Notes: generated from the sequence alone by a model not told the origin. A stretch of DNA of 64,000 bases from Nibrella saemangeumensis (GCF_039541915.1 NZ_BAABHD010000076.1:1-64000), one strand, 5' to 3'. Counted from the first letter of the stretch, positions 1 to 9,774 are shown. Made by a program: numbers and translations.

Positions 1-194
1 CAATCCGGACGAAAGCCGGGCATCACCACGTTTTGGTTAGGCCTCAAAAAGTTTGATGCCATCGTTATCGGCTTCACCTTATCAAAAGATGTGTCCAGAC
101 GGTAGCCCTCATACTGGCGGGGTTTTTAATTTTCAGAACGTTCCAGATTTTTTGCGTCTTCTTGTATCTTGCGGTATTCGACCCACTCTCTCAT
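1..194. other. Window edge, no confident gene
   Basis: I see no gene that can be supported here. On the + strand a frame is open from the first base to a stop at about 103, and on the - strand a frame is open from about 130 off the left edge. Either could be the end of a truncated neighbour, but neither gives a protein I recognise. Confidence 0.4.
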
Positions 195-1664
195 ATGCCT
201 GAAAACGTCTTAACCGAAGAAAAAACTGAACTCAAGCGGTCGCTGGGACTCATCGACTCCACCCTGCTTGTCTCCGGCTCCATGATCGGCTCCGGTATTT
301 TTATTGTCAGCGCCGATATGTCGCGCAACCTCGGCTCATCCGGCTGGCTGCTGTTTGTCTGGGTACTCACCGGTATCATCACCGTAACGGCCGCGCTAAG
401 CTATGGCGAACTGGCCGGGATGATGCCCAAAGCCGGTGGTCAATACATCTATATCCAGCGGGCTTATAATTCCCTGCTGGGCTTTGTCTACGGTTGGACG
501 GTCTTCACGGTAATCCAGACCGGCACCATTGCCGCCGTCGCCGTCGCCTTCACCAAGTACACTGCCGTGTTTATTCCGGCGCTCAATCCCGAGAACGTTC
601 TGTTCACCATTGGGCCGCTCAAGGTATCCGCTGCGTCCCTATTTGCCATCAGCAGTCTGGTCCTGCTCACGTGGCTGAACAGCCGGGGAGTGCAAAGTGG
701 TAAGATCATTCAAAACCTGTTTACCTCCGCCAAACTGATTTCGCTGCTGGGCCTGATCGTAGTGGGTCTGGTTGTTGGAGCAGGGTCTGGTATGCTGGGT
801 GTCAACCTGACCAATGCCTGGGAAGCCAGCCGGATTACGGCTGATGGCTCGGTGGTACCCCTGGCGGGTCTGGCGCTGGTAATGGCCGTTGGGGTATCCA
901 TGATCGGCTCCCTGTTTTCGGCGGATGCCTGGAACAACGTTACCTTTATTGCGGGTGAGATTAAGGAGCCGCGCAAAAACATTCCGCTGAGCCTGTTCTT
1001 TGGAACGCTCATCGTCACCGTCATTTACGTGCTGGCCAACATCGCCTACCTGTCGTTGCTGCCGTTACAGGGCTCGCCGGCGGCTACGGATGTGATGGGC
1101 CGGGGCATGCAGTTTGCCGAATACGACCGGGTAGCCACGGCGGCCTCGTCACTGATCTTCGGTAATGTTGCCGTCAGCATCATGGCGGTACTAATCATGG
1201 TTTCGACGTTCGGCTGCAACAACGGCCTCATTCTGGCCGGTGCCAGGCTGTACTACGCCATGGCGAAAGATGGGCTGTTTCTGAAGCGGGCATCGCAGCT
1301 CAACCAGCATTCGGTGCCGGCCAAAGCGCTCTGGCTGCAGTGTGCCTGGGCATCGGTACTCTGCCTGTCGGGCACGTATGGTGACCTGCTCGACTATTGC
1401 ACCTTTACCTCGCTGGTCTTTTACATCATTACCATCGGCGGGCTGTTCCTGCTCCGCCGGAAAGAACCCGATGCCGAGCGTCCCTATAAGGCCTTCGGGT
1501 ATCCCGTATTACCCTTGTTCTATATCGTTGCCGGCCTGATTATCTGCGGTATTCTGCTGATCGAAAAAACCTTCAATACCGGTATGGGCCTGCTCATTGC
1601 GGGGCTCGGTGTCCCGGTCTATTACATGACGAAACGGAGAACGCCTACCGGTAGTGAAAGGTAA
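195..1664 (+). CDS. APC family amino acid permease
   Basis: Predicted inner-membrane amino acid or polyamine transporter of the APC superfamily, about 489 residues, the usual length. The N-terminal cytoplasmic stretch is followed by the typical first helix with the unwound Gly-Ser-Gly-Ile-Phe segment (SGSMIGSGIFI), which in this family binds the substrate backbone. About twelve hydrophobic segments follow. I chose the ATG at 195 because residues before it (from 162) do not resemble the family and the charged start followed by KRSLGLID is typical. The 3' end overlaps the convergent lipoprotein gene by 20 bp. Substrate cannot be told from sequence; no partner genes are adjacent. Confidence 0.9.
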   Translation: MPENVLTEEKTELKRSLGLIDSTLLVSGSMIGSGIFIVSADMSRNLGSSGWLLFVWVLTGIITVTAALSYGELAGMMPKAGGQYIYIQRAYNSLLGFVYGWTVFTVIQTGTIAAVAVAFTKYTAVFIPALNPENVLFTIGPLKVSAASLFAISSLVLLTWLNSRGVQSGKIIQNLFTSAKLISLLGLIVVGLVVGAGSGMLGVNLTNAWEASRITADGSVVPLAGLALVMAVGVSMIGSLFSADAWNNVTFIAGEIKEPRKNIPLSLFFGTLIVTVIYVLANIAYLSLLPLQGSPAATDVMGRGMQFAEYDRVATAASSLIFGNVAVSIMAVLIMVSTFGCNNGLILAGARLYYAMAKDGLFLKRASQLNQHSVPAKALWLQCAWASVLCLSGTYGDLLDYCTFTSLVFYIITIGGLFLLRRKEPDAERPYKAFGYPVLPLFYIVAGLIICGILLIEKTFNTGMGLLIAGLGVPVYYMTKRRTPTGSER

Positions 1665-2058
1665 ACGCGTTGCTTTGCTTAAAGAAATGAGCTTTTAATC
1701 TGGGAAGATCGTAGGTGGCCCTGAAAGCGCCCTGCTGTACGGTGATCTCGTTGAAGGTGAAATTGTCATTTTTCCCCCTGGCTTTACCCAGATACAGGTA
1801 GTGGTGCGGAACAACCTCAAACACGTATCGTCCGGGCGGTAAGCTTTGCTTTACCCCTTTATCAAACACGGCCGTATCGGGTGCTACCCGGCGCAGCAGC
1901 CGGGCGTTTTCTTCACCATTGTAAAAATGAGGCCGGATAAACCGCACCGTCACCAGCAGCGTATCCGTTGTCTGGTTGTCAAAAGCCAGCACCTGGGGCG
2001 AGCGGTTGCACCCGATCACAACCAGCAGGACTGCCAATACATTGAGCCATACCTTCAT
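1645..2058 (-). CDS. Small lipoprotein, unknown function
   Basis: A 137-residue protein with a clear SPII signal: hydrophobic stretch 3-15 and lipobox ending at Cys17 (VVIGC). The mature part is a short beta-rich domain with no motif I recognise. It is probably anchored in the outer or inner membrane facing the periplasm. The gene runs against the permease gene and their 3' ends overlap by 20 bp, so the two are separate transcription units. No function is assigned. Confidence 0.7.
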   Translation of the reverse strand: MKVWLNVLAVLLVVIGCNRSPQVLAFDNQTTDTLLVTVRFIRPHFYNGEENARLLRRVAPDTAVFDKGVKQSLPPGRYVFEVVPHHYLYLGKARGKNDNFTFNEITVQQGAFRATYDLPRLKAHFFKQSNAFTFHYR

Positions 2059-2221
2059 AAGGAACGTTTGTGACCGGTAAGATACTAACCCGGTGGCTCA
2101 AAGAAAAACAGAATCCGGCGAGGGTCAGCATATAATTACATCTATAGGCAAACAATAGTAATCTGCCGTGAGTTGACATTCGGGCATCAACAGCCTTAAC
2201 CAATTAACAACACAAAACGGT

Positions 2222-2716
2222 ATGAAAACTATTCAGGAAGCACTGGAACACGAGTTGCAGGACTTGTACTCGGCCGAATCACAAATTCTGGAAGCGCTAC
2301 CCCTCATGGCACAGCGGGCCAGCAACGCTACCTTGCGAAAAGCGTTTGAAACACACCTGAAGCAGACGGAAAAGCAGCGCGAGCGCCTGGAAAAAGCCTG
2401 CCAGATGCTCGGTTGTGAGCCGGAGGGTGAGCTTTGCATGGGGATGCAGGGCCTGATCGAAGAAGCAGAAAAGCTTATGGGTGAAGAATTTCCCAGTGAA
2501 ATCATGGATGCATTGCTCATCGGAGCTGCCCAGAAAGTGGAGCACTACGAGATTGCCGGCTACGGCACAGTTTGCTCGCTGGCGCAAACCGCCGGCCAGC
2601 CAAAAATTGCTGATCTGCTCGAAAAAACTCTGAACGAGGAGAAAGCTACGGATGAGAAGCTGACCAAGATTGCCACGGAGAAAGTAAACAAGAAAGCCGT
2701 TAAAGCTATGGCCTAA
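2222..2716 (+). CDS. DUF892 ferritin-like protein (YciE/YciF type)
   Basis: A 164-residue all-helical protein starting with the family hallmark of an early helix rich in Glu (KTIQEALEHELQDLYSAE). DUF892 (YciE/YciF) proteins are four-helix ferritin-like bundles, often induced by stress; Glu and His side chains on the helices (EHELQDLYSAE, KVEHYEIAGY) are the expected metal-binding positions. The role in iron storage or oxidative stress is not proven for the family. The gene stands alone and is followed by a strong terminator, so it is probably monocistronic. Confidence 0.9.
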   Translation: MKTIQEALEHELQDLYSAESQILEALPLMAQRASNATLRKAFETHLKQTEKQRERLEKACQMLGCEPEGELCMGMQGLIEEAEKLMGEEFPSEIMDALLIGAAQKVEHYEIAGYGTVCSLAQTAGQPKIADLLEKTLNEEKATDEKLTKIATEKVNKKAVKAMA

Positions 2717-2731
2717 CCTGGCGTAGTACCT

Positions 2732-2775
2732 GAGTCATCCTTTTGCGAACGCGCCGAAGGATGGCTCTTTTTTTG
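2732..2775 (+). terminator. Rho-independent terminator after the DUF892 gene
   Basis: An 11-bp stem (2732-2742 pairing with 2757-2767, one G-T pair) is followed directly by a run of seven T. It ends the DUF892 transcript. Confidence 0.85.
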
Positions 2776-2812
2776 TAAATTAGTGGGTAAATTTCGCAAA
2801 CGATACCCGCTC

Positions 2813-4828
2813 ATGACCCTGAAGCGCTCCGCTGTCACGTATTTTTTTGCCCTCATCAGCCTGGCCGCTGCGGCCCAGTCGCCTTCTAAACGTAGTCTTA
2901 CTCCGCAGGATGTTTACCGCCTGCAAGCCATCAGCGACCCACAGGTCTCACCCGATGGTCAATGGGTGGCGTATGTCCAATCGGCCGTCGACGTGGCCAA
3001 AGACAAGCGCAATGCCGACATCTGGATGGTGAGCTGGGACGGGAAAGAATCCATCCAACTGACCAACAGCCCTGACGGCGAATCGAAGCCCCGCTGGAGT
3101 CCGGATGGTAAATACCTGTCGTTTGTGGCAACGCGCAACGGAGCGACCAAGCCCCAGCTCTTTCTGCTCGACCGGCGAGGTGGCGAAGGCAAAAAGCTGA
3201 CCGATCTGAAAGGCGATCTGGAAGACTACGAATGGGCACACGACGGAAAACGCATTGCGCTGGTAGTGCGTGATCCGGATTACGCTGACTCTGCCAAGAC
3301 CAAGATCCGGAAGCCGTACGTGCTGGACCGGTACCATTTTAAACAGGACATAAAGGGTTATCTGGAGAAAAACCCGGTTCACCTCTACCTGTTCGATGTA
3401 GCGGCTAAAACGCTGGATACGCTCACAAGCGGCTCGTTTGACGAAACATCGCCCGTCTGGTCGCCGGACGGCACCCAGCTTGCCTTTGTCAGCAACCGAA
3501 CCGAAGACCCGGACAAGAACCAGAACACCGACATCTGGCTGATCGATGCCCGCAAAGGAGCCACCCTGAAACGGCTCACCGACTGGACCGGCTACGACCA
3601 CAGCCCCGTATGGAGCCCCGACGGCAAAAGCCTGGCCTACCTTCGCTCGACCGGCTCGGGTAACTTCCTGATGTACGATCAGCCGTTATTGGCTGTAATC
3701 AGTAAAGATGGTGGCGAGCCTACCCTGCTTTCAAAAACGCTTGACCGTCCGGTACGTAATCCGCGCTGGTCGAAAGACGGGCAATCAATCGGTGTGCTGG
3801 TCGAAGATGACCGGCAGGTATATGTGGGCCAATATGCCGTAGCCACCGGTAAACTAACCCAGTTGGCGAGCGGCAATCGGACGTTTAGTGCCCTGGAGCC
3901 GAAAGCGGCCGGACAATGGCTGACGTTGATGAGTGAACCGCACCTCCCGGCCGAACTGTACGCGCTTGAAGACGGCAAACCCCGTCGACTCACTACGGTT
4001 CACGACGAATTTGTTAGCCCGCTGCAATTAGCTTCCGTTGAAGGGTTTACGTCCCGCAGCAAAGACGGCACGCAGGTATCCGGGATTTTGTACCGCCCGG
4101 CCAATGCCCCGGCCGGCAAGCGCCTGCCCCTGATCCTGTTCATCCACGGGGGTCCCGTTGGACAGGACAACTATGGTTTTGATCTCTCCCGTCAGATGCT
4201 GGCGGCCGGCGGATATGCCGTTGCCGCCGTCAACTACCGGGGCAGCAACGGCCGTGGCCTCGATTTTACCAAAGCCATCTATGCCGACTGGGGCAATAAG
4301 GAAGTCGTGGATATTCTCGGCGCTACCGATTACCTGATTGAGAAAGGCATTGCCGATCCTGAGCGTCTGGGGATCGGCGGCTGGAGTTACGGCGGTATTC
4401 TGACCAACTACACCATCGCCACCGATAGCCGCTTTAAAGCAGCCGCTAGTGGAGCCGGTAGTTCGCTTCAGCTGTCCCTGTACGGAAGCGACCAGTATAC
4501 CAACCAGTACGAAACTGAATTGGGGGCGCCCTGGAAGAATCTGGATAAATGGCTGAAGGTATCGTACCCCTTCCTGAAAGCGGACCGCATAAAAACGCCG
4601 ACCCAGTTCATGGTCGGCGAAAAAGACTTTAATGTGCCCGTGGCCGGCAGCGAGCAGATGTACCAGGCACTCCGTTCGCTGGGCGTTCCCACCGAACTGA
4701 TTATTTACCCAGGTCAGTTCCACGGTATTTCGGTGCCCAGTTACCAGAAAGACCGATTCGAGCGCTATCTGCAGTGGTTTGACAAATACCTGAAAGCACC
4801 AGCCCCGGTCGCACAGAAGCAACCGTAA
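2813..4828 (+). CDS. S9 family prolyl oligopeptidase-type serine peptidase
   Basis: About 671 residues. An N-terminal signal peptide (MTLKRS... ending near AAAAQ) sends it to the periplasm. Next come WD40-like/PD40 blades of a beta-propeller (repeated SPDGxxLAF motifs, roughly residues 40-400) and then an alpha/beta hydrolase domain. The catalytic triad is visible: Ser525 in GGWSYGG, Asp605 in GEKDF and His637 in GQFHG. It is expected to cut short peptides, as in the acylaminoacyl or dipeptidyl peptidase branch. The start is the ATG at 2813; an upstream GTG at 2783 would add ten charged residues before the signal peptide and lies within the previous terminator region. Confidence 0.93.
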   Translation: MTLKRSAVTYFFALISLAAAAQSPSKRSLTPQDVYRLQAISDPQVSPDGQWVAYVQSAVDVAKDKRNADIWMVSWDGKESIQLTNSPDGESKPRWSPDGKYLSFVATRNGATKPQLFLLDRRGGEGKKLTDLKGDLEDYEWAHDGKRIALVVRDPDYADSAKTKIRKPYVLDRYHFKQDIKGYLEKNPVHLYLFDVAAKTLDTLTSGSFDETSPVWSPDGTQLAFVSNRTEDPDKNQNTDIWLIDARKGATLKRLTDWTGYDHSPVWSPDGKSLAYLRSTGSGNFLMYDQPLLAVISKDGGEPTLLSKTLDRPVRNPRWSKDGQSIGVLVEDDRQVYVGQYAVATGKLTQLASGNRTFSALEPKAAGQWLTLMSEPHLPAELYALEDGKPRRLTTVHDEFVSPLQLASVEGFTSRSKDGTQVSGILYRPANAPAGKRLPLILFIHGGPVGQDNYGFDLSRQMLAAGGYAVAAVNYRGSNGRGLDFTKAIYADWGNKEVVDILGATDYLIEKGIADPERLGIGGWSYGGILTNYTIATDSRFKAAASGAGSSLQLSLYGSDQYTNQYETELGAPWKNLDKWLKVSYPFLKADRIKTPTQFMVGEKDFNVPVAGSEQMYQALRSLGVPTELIIYPGQFHGISVPSYQKDRFERYLQWFDKYLKAPAPVAQKQP

Positions 4829-4839
4829 TATTTGATGAG

Positions 4840-4879
4840 GAACGATGAATGAAAAGCTGCGCTAGCCCATTCATCGTTC
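4840..4879. terminator. Hairpin between convergent genes
   Basis: A perfect 12-bp inverted repeat (4840-4851 and 4868-4879) lies between the 3' ends of the S9 peptidase and DUF2231 genes. There is no long T run, so it is a weaker candidate bidirectional terminator. Confidence 0.5.
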
Positions 4880-4886
4880 TTCATTC

Positions 4887-5387
4887 CTAAAGCGCTCTCC
4901 CCTCCACAGCCGGGCGGCCCGAAAGAGAGCTGGGTGCGTTCAGGTGTGCTCCCCGGTCGACGCCGACGCCCAGCCGGTCGACCAGCTCACCGCCGAGCCA
5001 GCCCGTAAAGCCGGCCAGGGCAAAAGCCGCAAACGAAAAAATCAGAGCGGCTGATGAAGGAACATTGTCCGTATTGTCCATCCGGAACAGCCAGCTCACC
5101 GCAAACAGGATGAGCACCAGCACATTGCCCATGCCGTGCATCAGACCGATCTTTTTGGCCCGCGTGCCCGACGGAATAGCCAGCCAGTCGATCCAGCCGA
5201 ACGGGGCCGCCACCAGTCCGCCGATCAGTCCGGCACTGATCATGTAGTACGAAACTACCGCCATGGTGGAATTATCGTTTATCAGGTAAATAACATCAAA
5301 AATGACAGCTGTGGCCAGCAGGCCCAGCGGAAATACGATCAGGAGTTGGTGGGCCGGATGGCCCAAAAGTTTTGCTCTGCTTTCCAT
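4887..5387 (-). CDS. DUF2231 integral membrane protein
   Basis: A 166-residue protein opening with the DUF2231 signature (GHPAHQLLIVFPLGLL) and containing four hydrophobic helices. The family has no defined biochemical role; the conserved His near the first helix suggests heme or metal binding in related proteins, which is inference. The C-terminal tail after the last helix is polar and includes residues of low conservation. The gene stands alone on the - strand, with a likely promoter region shared with the divergent M23 lipoprotein gene. Confidence 0.85.
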   Translation of the reverse strand: MESRAKLLGHPAHQLLIVFPLGLLATAVIFDVIYLINDNSTMAVVSYYMISAGLIGGLVAAPFGWIDWLAIPSGTRAKKIGLMHGMGNVLVLILFAVSWLFRMDNTDNVPSSAALIFSFAAFALAGFTGWLGGELVDRLGVGVDRGAHLNAPSSLSGRPAVEGRAL

Positions 5388-5558
5388 AACATTTCTTCTT
5401 TCCCCCCTAACTACCTGTTGTTTTCATTTGTTGCTGAAAAGACCTTTGCGGCCCTTTCCGGCTCCTGAACAAACATCTTGCTTTTTCTGTCCGTTAACGC
5501 AATGAGGCTCAATGCCTGTCTGGACATTTACTACATGAATGAATTATTAACAGATGAT

Positions 5559-6908
5559 ATGCTTGAACGTAGGTTTATACCCCGGTTCTGGAAACAGTTT
5601 GTTGCCATAGCAATACTGGTATGGCTCAACGCTTGTAAGAGTCTAGGACCCAATACGCTGTTCCGGTCGAGTTCCCCGCATGAGCAGTATGAGCGCTCCC
5701 TGAAAGATGCCAAACTCGATCAGACAGCCCTGGGGGCCGACTGGGTAGCGGCTGCCGATCGCGCCATGCGGGACTCTGTCCGGATCTCGGTACCGCACCG
5801 GGAGAGTGGCTACTTTTCGGCCAGCAAACCCTTTGCGGTCGGTTACCGGCTGAACTCCAAGCGGGGGGACCGTTTTTATATTCAGGTCGATATTCAGGGG
5901 ATGAAGGATGCTCAGGTCTTTATCGATGTATTTGACCTCAGTGGCCGCGAGCCGGACCGGATTGTGTCGGCAAAGGCCGATACCAACCGGCTCGTCTGGG
6001 AAACCCGTCGGTCGGGGGCCCACCTCATCCGGATTCAGCCGGAATTGCTGCGGGGAGGTAGCTATACCATCTCCATCACCCGTGAACCCGTACTAAGCTT
6101 TCCGGTGAAGGACCGCGACAGCCGCAGTATCAGCAGCTATTTCGGAGCACCCCGCGACGGAGGCCGGCGTACCCATGAAGGTGTCGACATCTTTGCTCCG
6201 CGTGGCACCCCGCTGCTGGCTTCGGTAGACGGCATCATTTCGGGCGTCGGCGTTAATAGGCTGGGCGGCAATGTGGTCTGGCTGTCGGATGTCAAGCGCA
6301 ACCTCCGGCTCTATTACGCTCACCTGGATAAGCAGTTGGTCCGGGAGGGGCAGCAGGTGTCTGTAGGTGATACCATCGGCACGGTCGGGAACACCGGCAA
6401 CGCCCGCAACACAGCTCCCCACCTGCATTTTGGCGTCTACCAGTTCAGCGAAGGGGCCGTCGATCCGCTACCATTTGTGCGGCTTGGCTCGGGACCGGCC
6501 CGCCAGCCACTGCTGTCCGAAAGCCGCCTTGGCGATTCGGTTCGGGTATCGGTCACGCGGGCGGTGGTGCGGCAATCGCCGAAGCCCGATGCCCCCGTAT
6601 TGCAGGAACTACCCCGGTCCTTTGCCTTCACCGTGCTGGGTGGGACCGCCGAATGGCTCCGGGTCGAACTGCCCGGTGAGCTGACCGGCTACGTATCCAG
6701 TACGGTCATAGAGCCGGTTGACAAACCAATCCGGCGGTTACCCATTGCGGGGCCAACCAATTTGCTCGAAGCGGCTACCTCCCAGGCGGCCATCGTTGAA
6801 ACGTTGCCCGGCGGCATGGCGGTTGATGTGCTGGGGGTGGTAGAAGACTTTCAATTAGTCCGGTCGCCAAATGGCCAGACCGGCTGGGTGCTGCGGGCTA
6901 CGCAGTAA
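5559..6908 (+). CDS. M23 metallopeptidase lipoprotein with SH3 domains
   Basis: About 449 residues. From the ATG at 5559 the protein has an Arg-rich start, a hydrophobic segment and a lipobox ending at Cys26 (VWLNAC), which is why this start is preferred over ATGs at 5478 and 5535. A beta-rich region of about 150 residues precedes an LytM/M23 domain with the zinc ligands His206 and Asp210 (HEGVD) and the HLHFG motif (His288, His290). Two bacterial SH3-like domains follow near the C-terminus. Proteins of this kind cut cross-links in peptidoglycan or activate amidases. All metal ligands are present, so it is probably an active cell-wall hydrolase. Confidence 0.88.
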   Translation: MLERRFIPRFWKQFVAIAILVWLNACKSLGPNTLFRSSSPHEQYERSLKDAKLDQTALGADWVAAADRAMRDSVRISVPHRESGYFSASKPFAVGYRLNSKRGDRFYIQVDIQGMKDAQVFIDVFDLSGREPDRIVSAKADTNRLVWETRRSGAHLIRIQPELLRGGSYTISITREPVLSFPVKDRDSRSISSYFGAPRDGGRRTHEGVDIFAPRGTPLLASVDGIISGVGVNRLGGNVVWLSDVKRNLRLYYAHLDKQLVREGQQVSVGDTIGTVGNTGNARNTAPHLHFGVYQFSEGAVDPLPFVRLGSGPARQPLLSESRLGDSVRVSVTRAVVRQSPKPDAPVLQELPRSFAFTVLGGTAEWLRVELPGELTGYVSSTVIEPVDKPIRRLPIAGPTNLLEAATSQAAIVETLPGGMAVDVLGVVEDFQLVRSPNGQTGWVLRATQ

Positions 6909-6920
6909 AAGCCTTGTTTC

Positions 6921-6961
6921 GGGCTGGGTCGGGCTGGGTCGGTCTGGGTGGGTGGGTCTGG
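6921..6961 (+). repeat. G-rich 10-bp tandem repeat, possible G-quadruplex
   Basis: Two exact copies of GGGCTGGGTC are followed by two diverged copies. The tract has four GGG runs separated by two-base loops, then GGGTGGGTGGG. A related G-rich stretch on the - strand occurs at 11188-11210 upstream of susC. Confidence 0.7.
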
Positions 6962-6993
6962 CAATCGGTTGCCTAAATGGCGTTCTTTGCCCT

Positions 6994-8433
6994 ATGATGA
7001 CCCGACTGTTCCCTATCCTGCTTTTTGGCGGCAACCTGGTTGCGTGTCAGCCGACAGATTCAGGCACTAACGCAACGCCGGCCCCCGCCCGACCAACACC
7101 CGTGGAGTTGACACTCGATGCCGGTAAAACGTATCAGACCATCACGGGATTTGGCGGCTTTGGAGCGCAGGATGTGTACTGGTCCAGCGGGCCGTTTACC
7201 AGCGAGCGGTTTGTGCGTGATATCGTAACTGACCTTGGCTGCACCATCATCCGCGACGAACTCCCCACCTCGTTCGAGATCGAAAATGACAATGCTGACC
7301 CAGCCGTCACGGACCTGTCCCGTTACAACCTCGACCGGCGGATTCCAGGACACCATGCGCCCTTTGGTGAACGGGTGCCGCACCTGAAAGCACTCCGTCA
7401 GGCAGGTGTCGAAACGTTTATTGCCTCCGTCTGGAGTCCGCCCCCCTGGATGAAGTGGAACAACCGCATCGATAACGGAACCCAGCAAAACTCCGCCCCC
7501 GCCTACAGCCGTAACCCAACCGCCAATAGTAATCAGCTTAAAACAGAGAACTACGCCGAGTTTGCGGAAATGTGCGTAGCGTACTGCCGGATTTTCAAAC
7601 GTGAGGTTGGGGTCGACCTCTACGGACTCAGCCTTCAGAACGAACCCCGTTTTTCCCAGTTTTACCAGTCCTGTGTGTACGATGGCGAAGCGTTGCGGGA
7701 TTTAGTCAAGGTGGTGGGCGCCCGCTTTAAGCAGGAAGGTATTGCCACCAAACTTTTTCTGCCCGAAGACGTCGGCTGGCTCGACGGCGTGCGGAACATG
7801 ACAATGCCTACCCTGAATGATCCCGAAGCGCGGTCCTTCGTCGGCATGATTGCCACCCACGGTTACGCCTTTGACGGGGTTCAGCCGGCTTCAACAGACG
7901 CCGGTACCTGGCAAACGATGTCTGGCTGGGGCAAACCGTATAATTTGCCTCTGTGGATGACCGAAACCTCGGGTTTCAAAAATAACCACGAGGGGGCCAT
8001 GTCCCTCGCCAAAGCCATGTACACTGCCCTGCGCTACGGCAACGTATCGGCCTGGGTCTTCTGGACCCTCAGCACCGGCACCCTCGATGAATACTCGCTA
8101 ATGAACAGCCAGGGCGAAAAAAGCAAGCGGTATTATGTTTCCAGGCAGTTTTACCGCTATGTCCGCCCCGGTGCCGTGCGCGTAGAAGCGAATACTACCG
8201 ATGCCGATCTGCTGCCGCTGGCGTTTGTTAAAGATGGCCTGCCTACGCTTGTCATCAGCAATGTGGGTAGCGCGGAAAAAGCGGTATTTGTCAAAGGCGA
8301 CGGTGTTTCCACCCAGTATCAGACCTATCGAACGTCGGCTACCGAAGACTGCAAAGAAGGCGCTGTTGTAAAGGTCGGCGAGAGCATTATATTGCCAGCC
8401 AGGAGCGTGCTTACGCTGGTGGGTATTAAGTAA
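6994..8433 (+). CDS. Glycoside hydrolase family 30 lipoprotein
   Basis: About 479 residues with an SPII signal and lipobox ending at Cys18 (GNLVAC), so it is probably on the cell surface or in the periplasm. The rest is a GH30 enzyme: the N-terminal GFGGFG motif, ASVWSPPPWMKW, the acid/base Glu217 in LQNEP and the nucleophile Glu324 in MTETSG, with a C-terminal beta domain typical of the family. GH30 members act on beta-glucans, xylan or glucosylceramides; the subfamily cannot be told by eye. The start at 6994 (or the next ATG at 6997) gives the signal peptide; translation from 6871 would run through the G-rich repeat. It heads the carbohydrate locus. Confidence 0.92.
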   Translation: MMTRLFPILLFGGNLVACQPTDSGTNATPAPARPTPVELTLDAGKTYQTITGFGGFGAQDVYWSSGPFTSERFVRDIVTDLGCTIIRDELPTSFEIENDNADPAVTDLSRYNLDRRIPGHHAPFGERVPHLKALRQAGVETFIASVWSPPPWMKWNNRIDNGTQQNSAPAYSRNPTANSNQLKTENYAEFAEMCVAYCRIFKREVGVDLYGLSLQNEPRFSQFYQSCVYDGEALRDLVKVVGARFKQEGIATKLFLPEDVGWLDGVRNMTMPTLNDPEARSFVGMIATHGYAFDGVQPASTDAGTWQTMSGWGKPYNLPLWMTETSGFKNNHEGAMSLAKAMYTALRYGNVSAWVFWTLSTGTLDEYSLMNSQGEKSKRYYVSRQFYRYVRPGAVRVEANTTDADLLPLAFVKDGLPTLVISNVGSAEKAVFVKGDGVSTQYQTYRTSATEDCKEGAVVKVGESIILPARSVLTLVGIK

Positions 8434-8490
8434 AACGGATTTCCAATCCGTTCTACCCCACACCCCACTATTAACCCAAGCCCATAACTC

Positions 8491-9765
8491 ATGAAACGTA
8501 CCCTCTTTCTGCTCCTGACCTTTTGCGCCACCACTACCTTCGGTCAACCCAGCGTAGTGCGTATCACAAAGAACAAAGACGCCTTTCAACTTATCCGGAA
8601 CGGGAAGCCCTACTTTATTCAGGGAGCCGTTGGTAATGACTACCTCGTCAAGCTGAAGCAGTACGGCGGCAACTCCATCCGAACCGGCGCTAACCGGCAA
8701 AACCTGAACCGGGCCGACAGCCTGGGGCTTACGGCTTTGGTAAATCTGCCCGTCCGGGCCGAACGCGACGGTATGAATTACGATGATGCGGAAGCTGTGA
8801 AAAAACAGCACGACCGGGTGATGGCGATTGTGCGGCAGACCAAAGACCATCCGGTGGTGCTGATGTGGGCGCTGGGCAATGAGCTGGACTTTATTCAAGC
8901 GAATGTAAAGGACCACTATAACACCAAAGTCTGGGATGCCGTAAACGCACTGGCGAAGGAAATTCACCAGGTCGACCCCAATCATCCGGTCATGACGGTG
9001 GTCGGATCGATCAACCAGGAGAAGATGCAGGATCTGCTCACCAAATGCCCCGACCTGGACCTGCTGGGCGTTAACGAATACGGTGATCTGGACAGAATAC
9101 CGGAGTGGCTCCGGAAGTTTGGCTGGCAAAAACCCTATGCCGTCACCGAGTGGGGTCCAACCGGATTCTGGCAGGTACCGAAAACGCCGTGGAAAGCCCC
9201 CATCGAAGAAACCAGCAGCATGAAAGCCGACCAATACCGACAGCGGTACGAACGCGTGATTGCCGCCGATAAAGCCATGTGCCTTGGCTCCTTCGTGTTC
9301 CTGTGGCGGCAGCACCAGGAACGCACCCACACCTGGTTTGGGATGTTCGACGCGCAGGGGCTGGAAACCGAAGCCGTTGATGTGATGCATTACGAATGGA
9401 CCGGCCGCTGGCCCGCCAACCGGACACCTCGACTGGACTCCGTTAAACTTGATGGAAAAACAGCGTATCAGGGCATTTATATGCAACCCGGTCAGCCTGG
9501 GCAGGCGCGGGTGTGGGTTCGCGATCCGGAGGGCGATGCGCTACAGTACAACTGGGAGGTACTCCGCGAAGGCACCACATTTCCCTACGGCGGCAACGGC
9601 GAAAAGCGCCCACCGGCGATTCCTGATCTGATAAAGGAGCCCAATACTTCTCAACTCTCTTTTCAGGCCCCCATCGAGGAGGGGGCCTATCGCCTGTTTG
9701 TCTACGCCTACGACGGAAAAGGGCATTGGGCCACCGCCAATATTCCTTTTTACGTGCAGAACTAA
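8491..9765 (+). CDS. GH-A clan glycosidase (GH2-type TIM barrel)
   Basis: A 424-residue secreted protein with signal peptide (cut after about residue 19, TTFGQ). The TIM barrel carries Glu131 in WALGNE and Glu220 in AVTEWGP, the acid/base and nucleophile pair of clan GH-A. It resembles the catalytic barrel of GH2 or GH5-like enzymes but lacks the N-terminal sugar-binding domain of full GH2 proteins, and ends in a beta-sandwich of about 100 residues. It follows the GH30 gene by 57 bp and probably shares its transcript, so both may work on the same glycan. Confidence 0.85.
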   Translation: MKRTLFLLLTFCATTTFGQPSVVRITKNKDAFQLIRNGKPYFIQGAVGNDYLVKLKQYGGNSIRTGANRQNLNRADSLGLTALVNLPVRAERDGMNYDDAEAVKKQHDRVMAIVRQTKDHPVVLMWALGNELDFIQANVKDHYNTKVWDAVNALAKEIHQVDPNHPVMTVVGSINQEKMQDLLTKCPDLDLLGVNEYGDLDRIPEWLRKFGWQKPYAVTEWGPTGFWQVPKTPWKAPIEETSSMKADQYRQRYERVIAADKAMCLGSFVFLWRQHQERTHTWFGMFDAQGLETEAVDVMHYEWTGRWPANRTPRLDSVKLDGKTAYQGIYMQPGQPGQARVWVRDPEGDALQYNWEVLREGTTFPYGGNGEKRPPAIPDLIKEPNTSQLSFQAPIEEGAYRLFVYAYDGKGHWATANIPFYVQN

Positions 9766-9774
9766 GCAGAGCCA

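Noticed and set aside
4840..4879. Insertion element ends
   Set aside because: The 12-bp inverted repeat lies exactly between convergent genes and encloses only 16 bp, so it is better read as a transcription end hairpin.
8098..9486. Long - strand open frame (462 codons) opposite the GH-A glycosidase
   Set aside because: It is the antisense shadow of a clear enzyme gene with signal peptide and catalytic Glu pair; its translation shows no motif.
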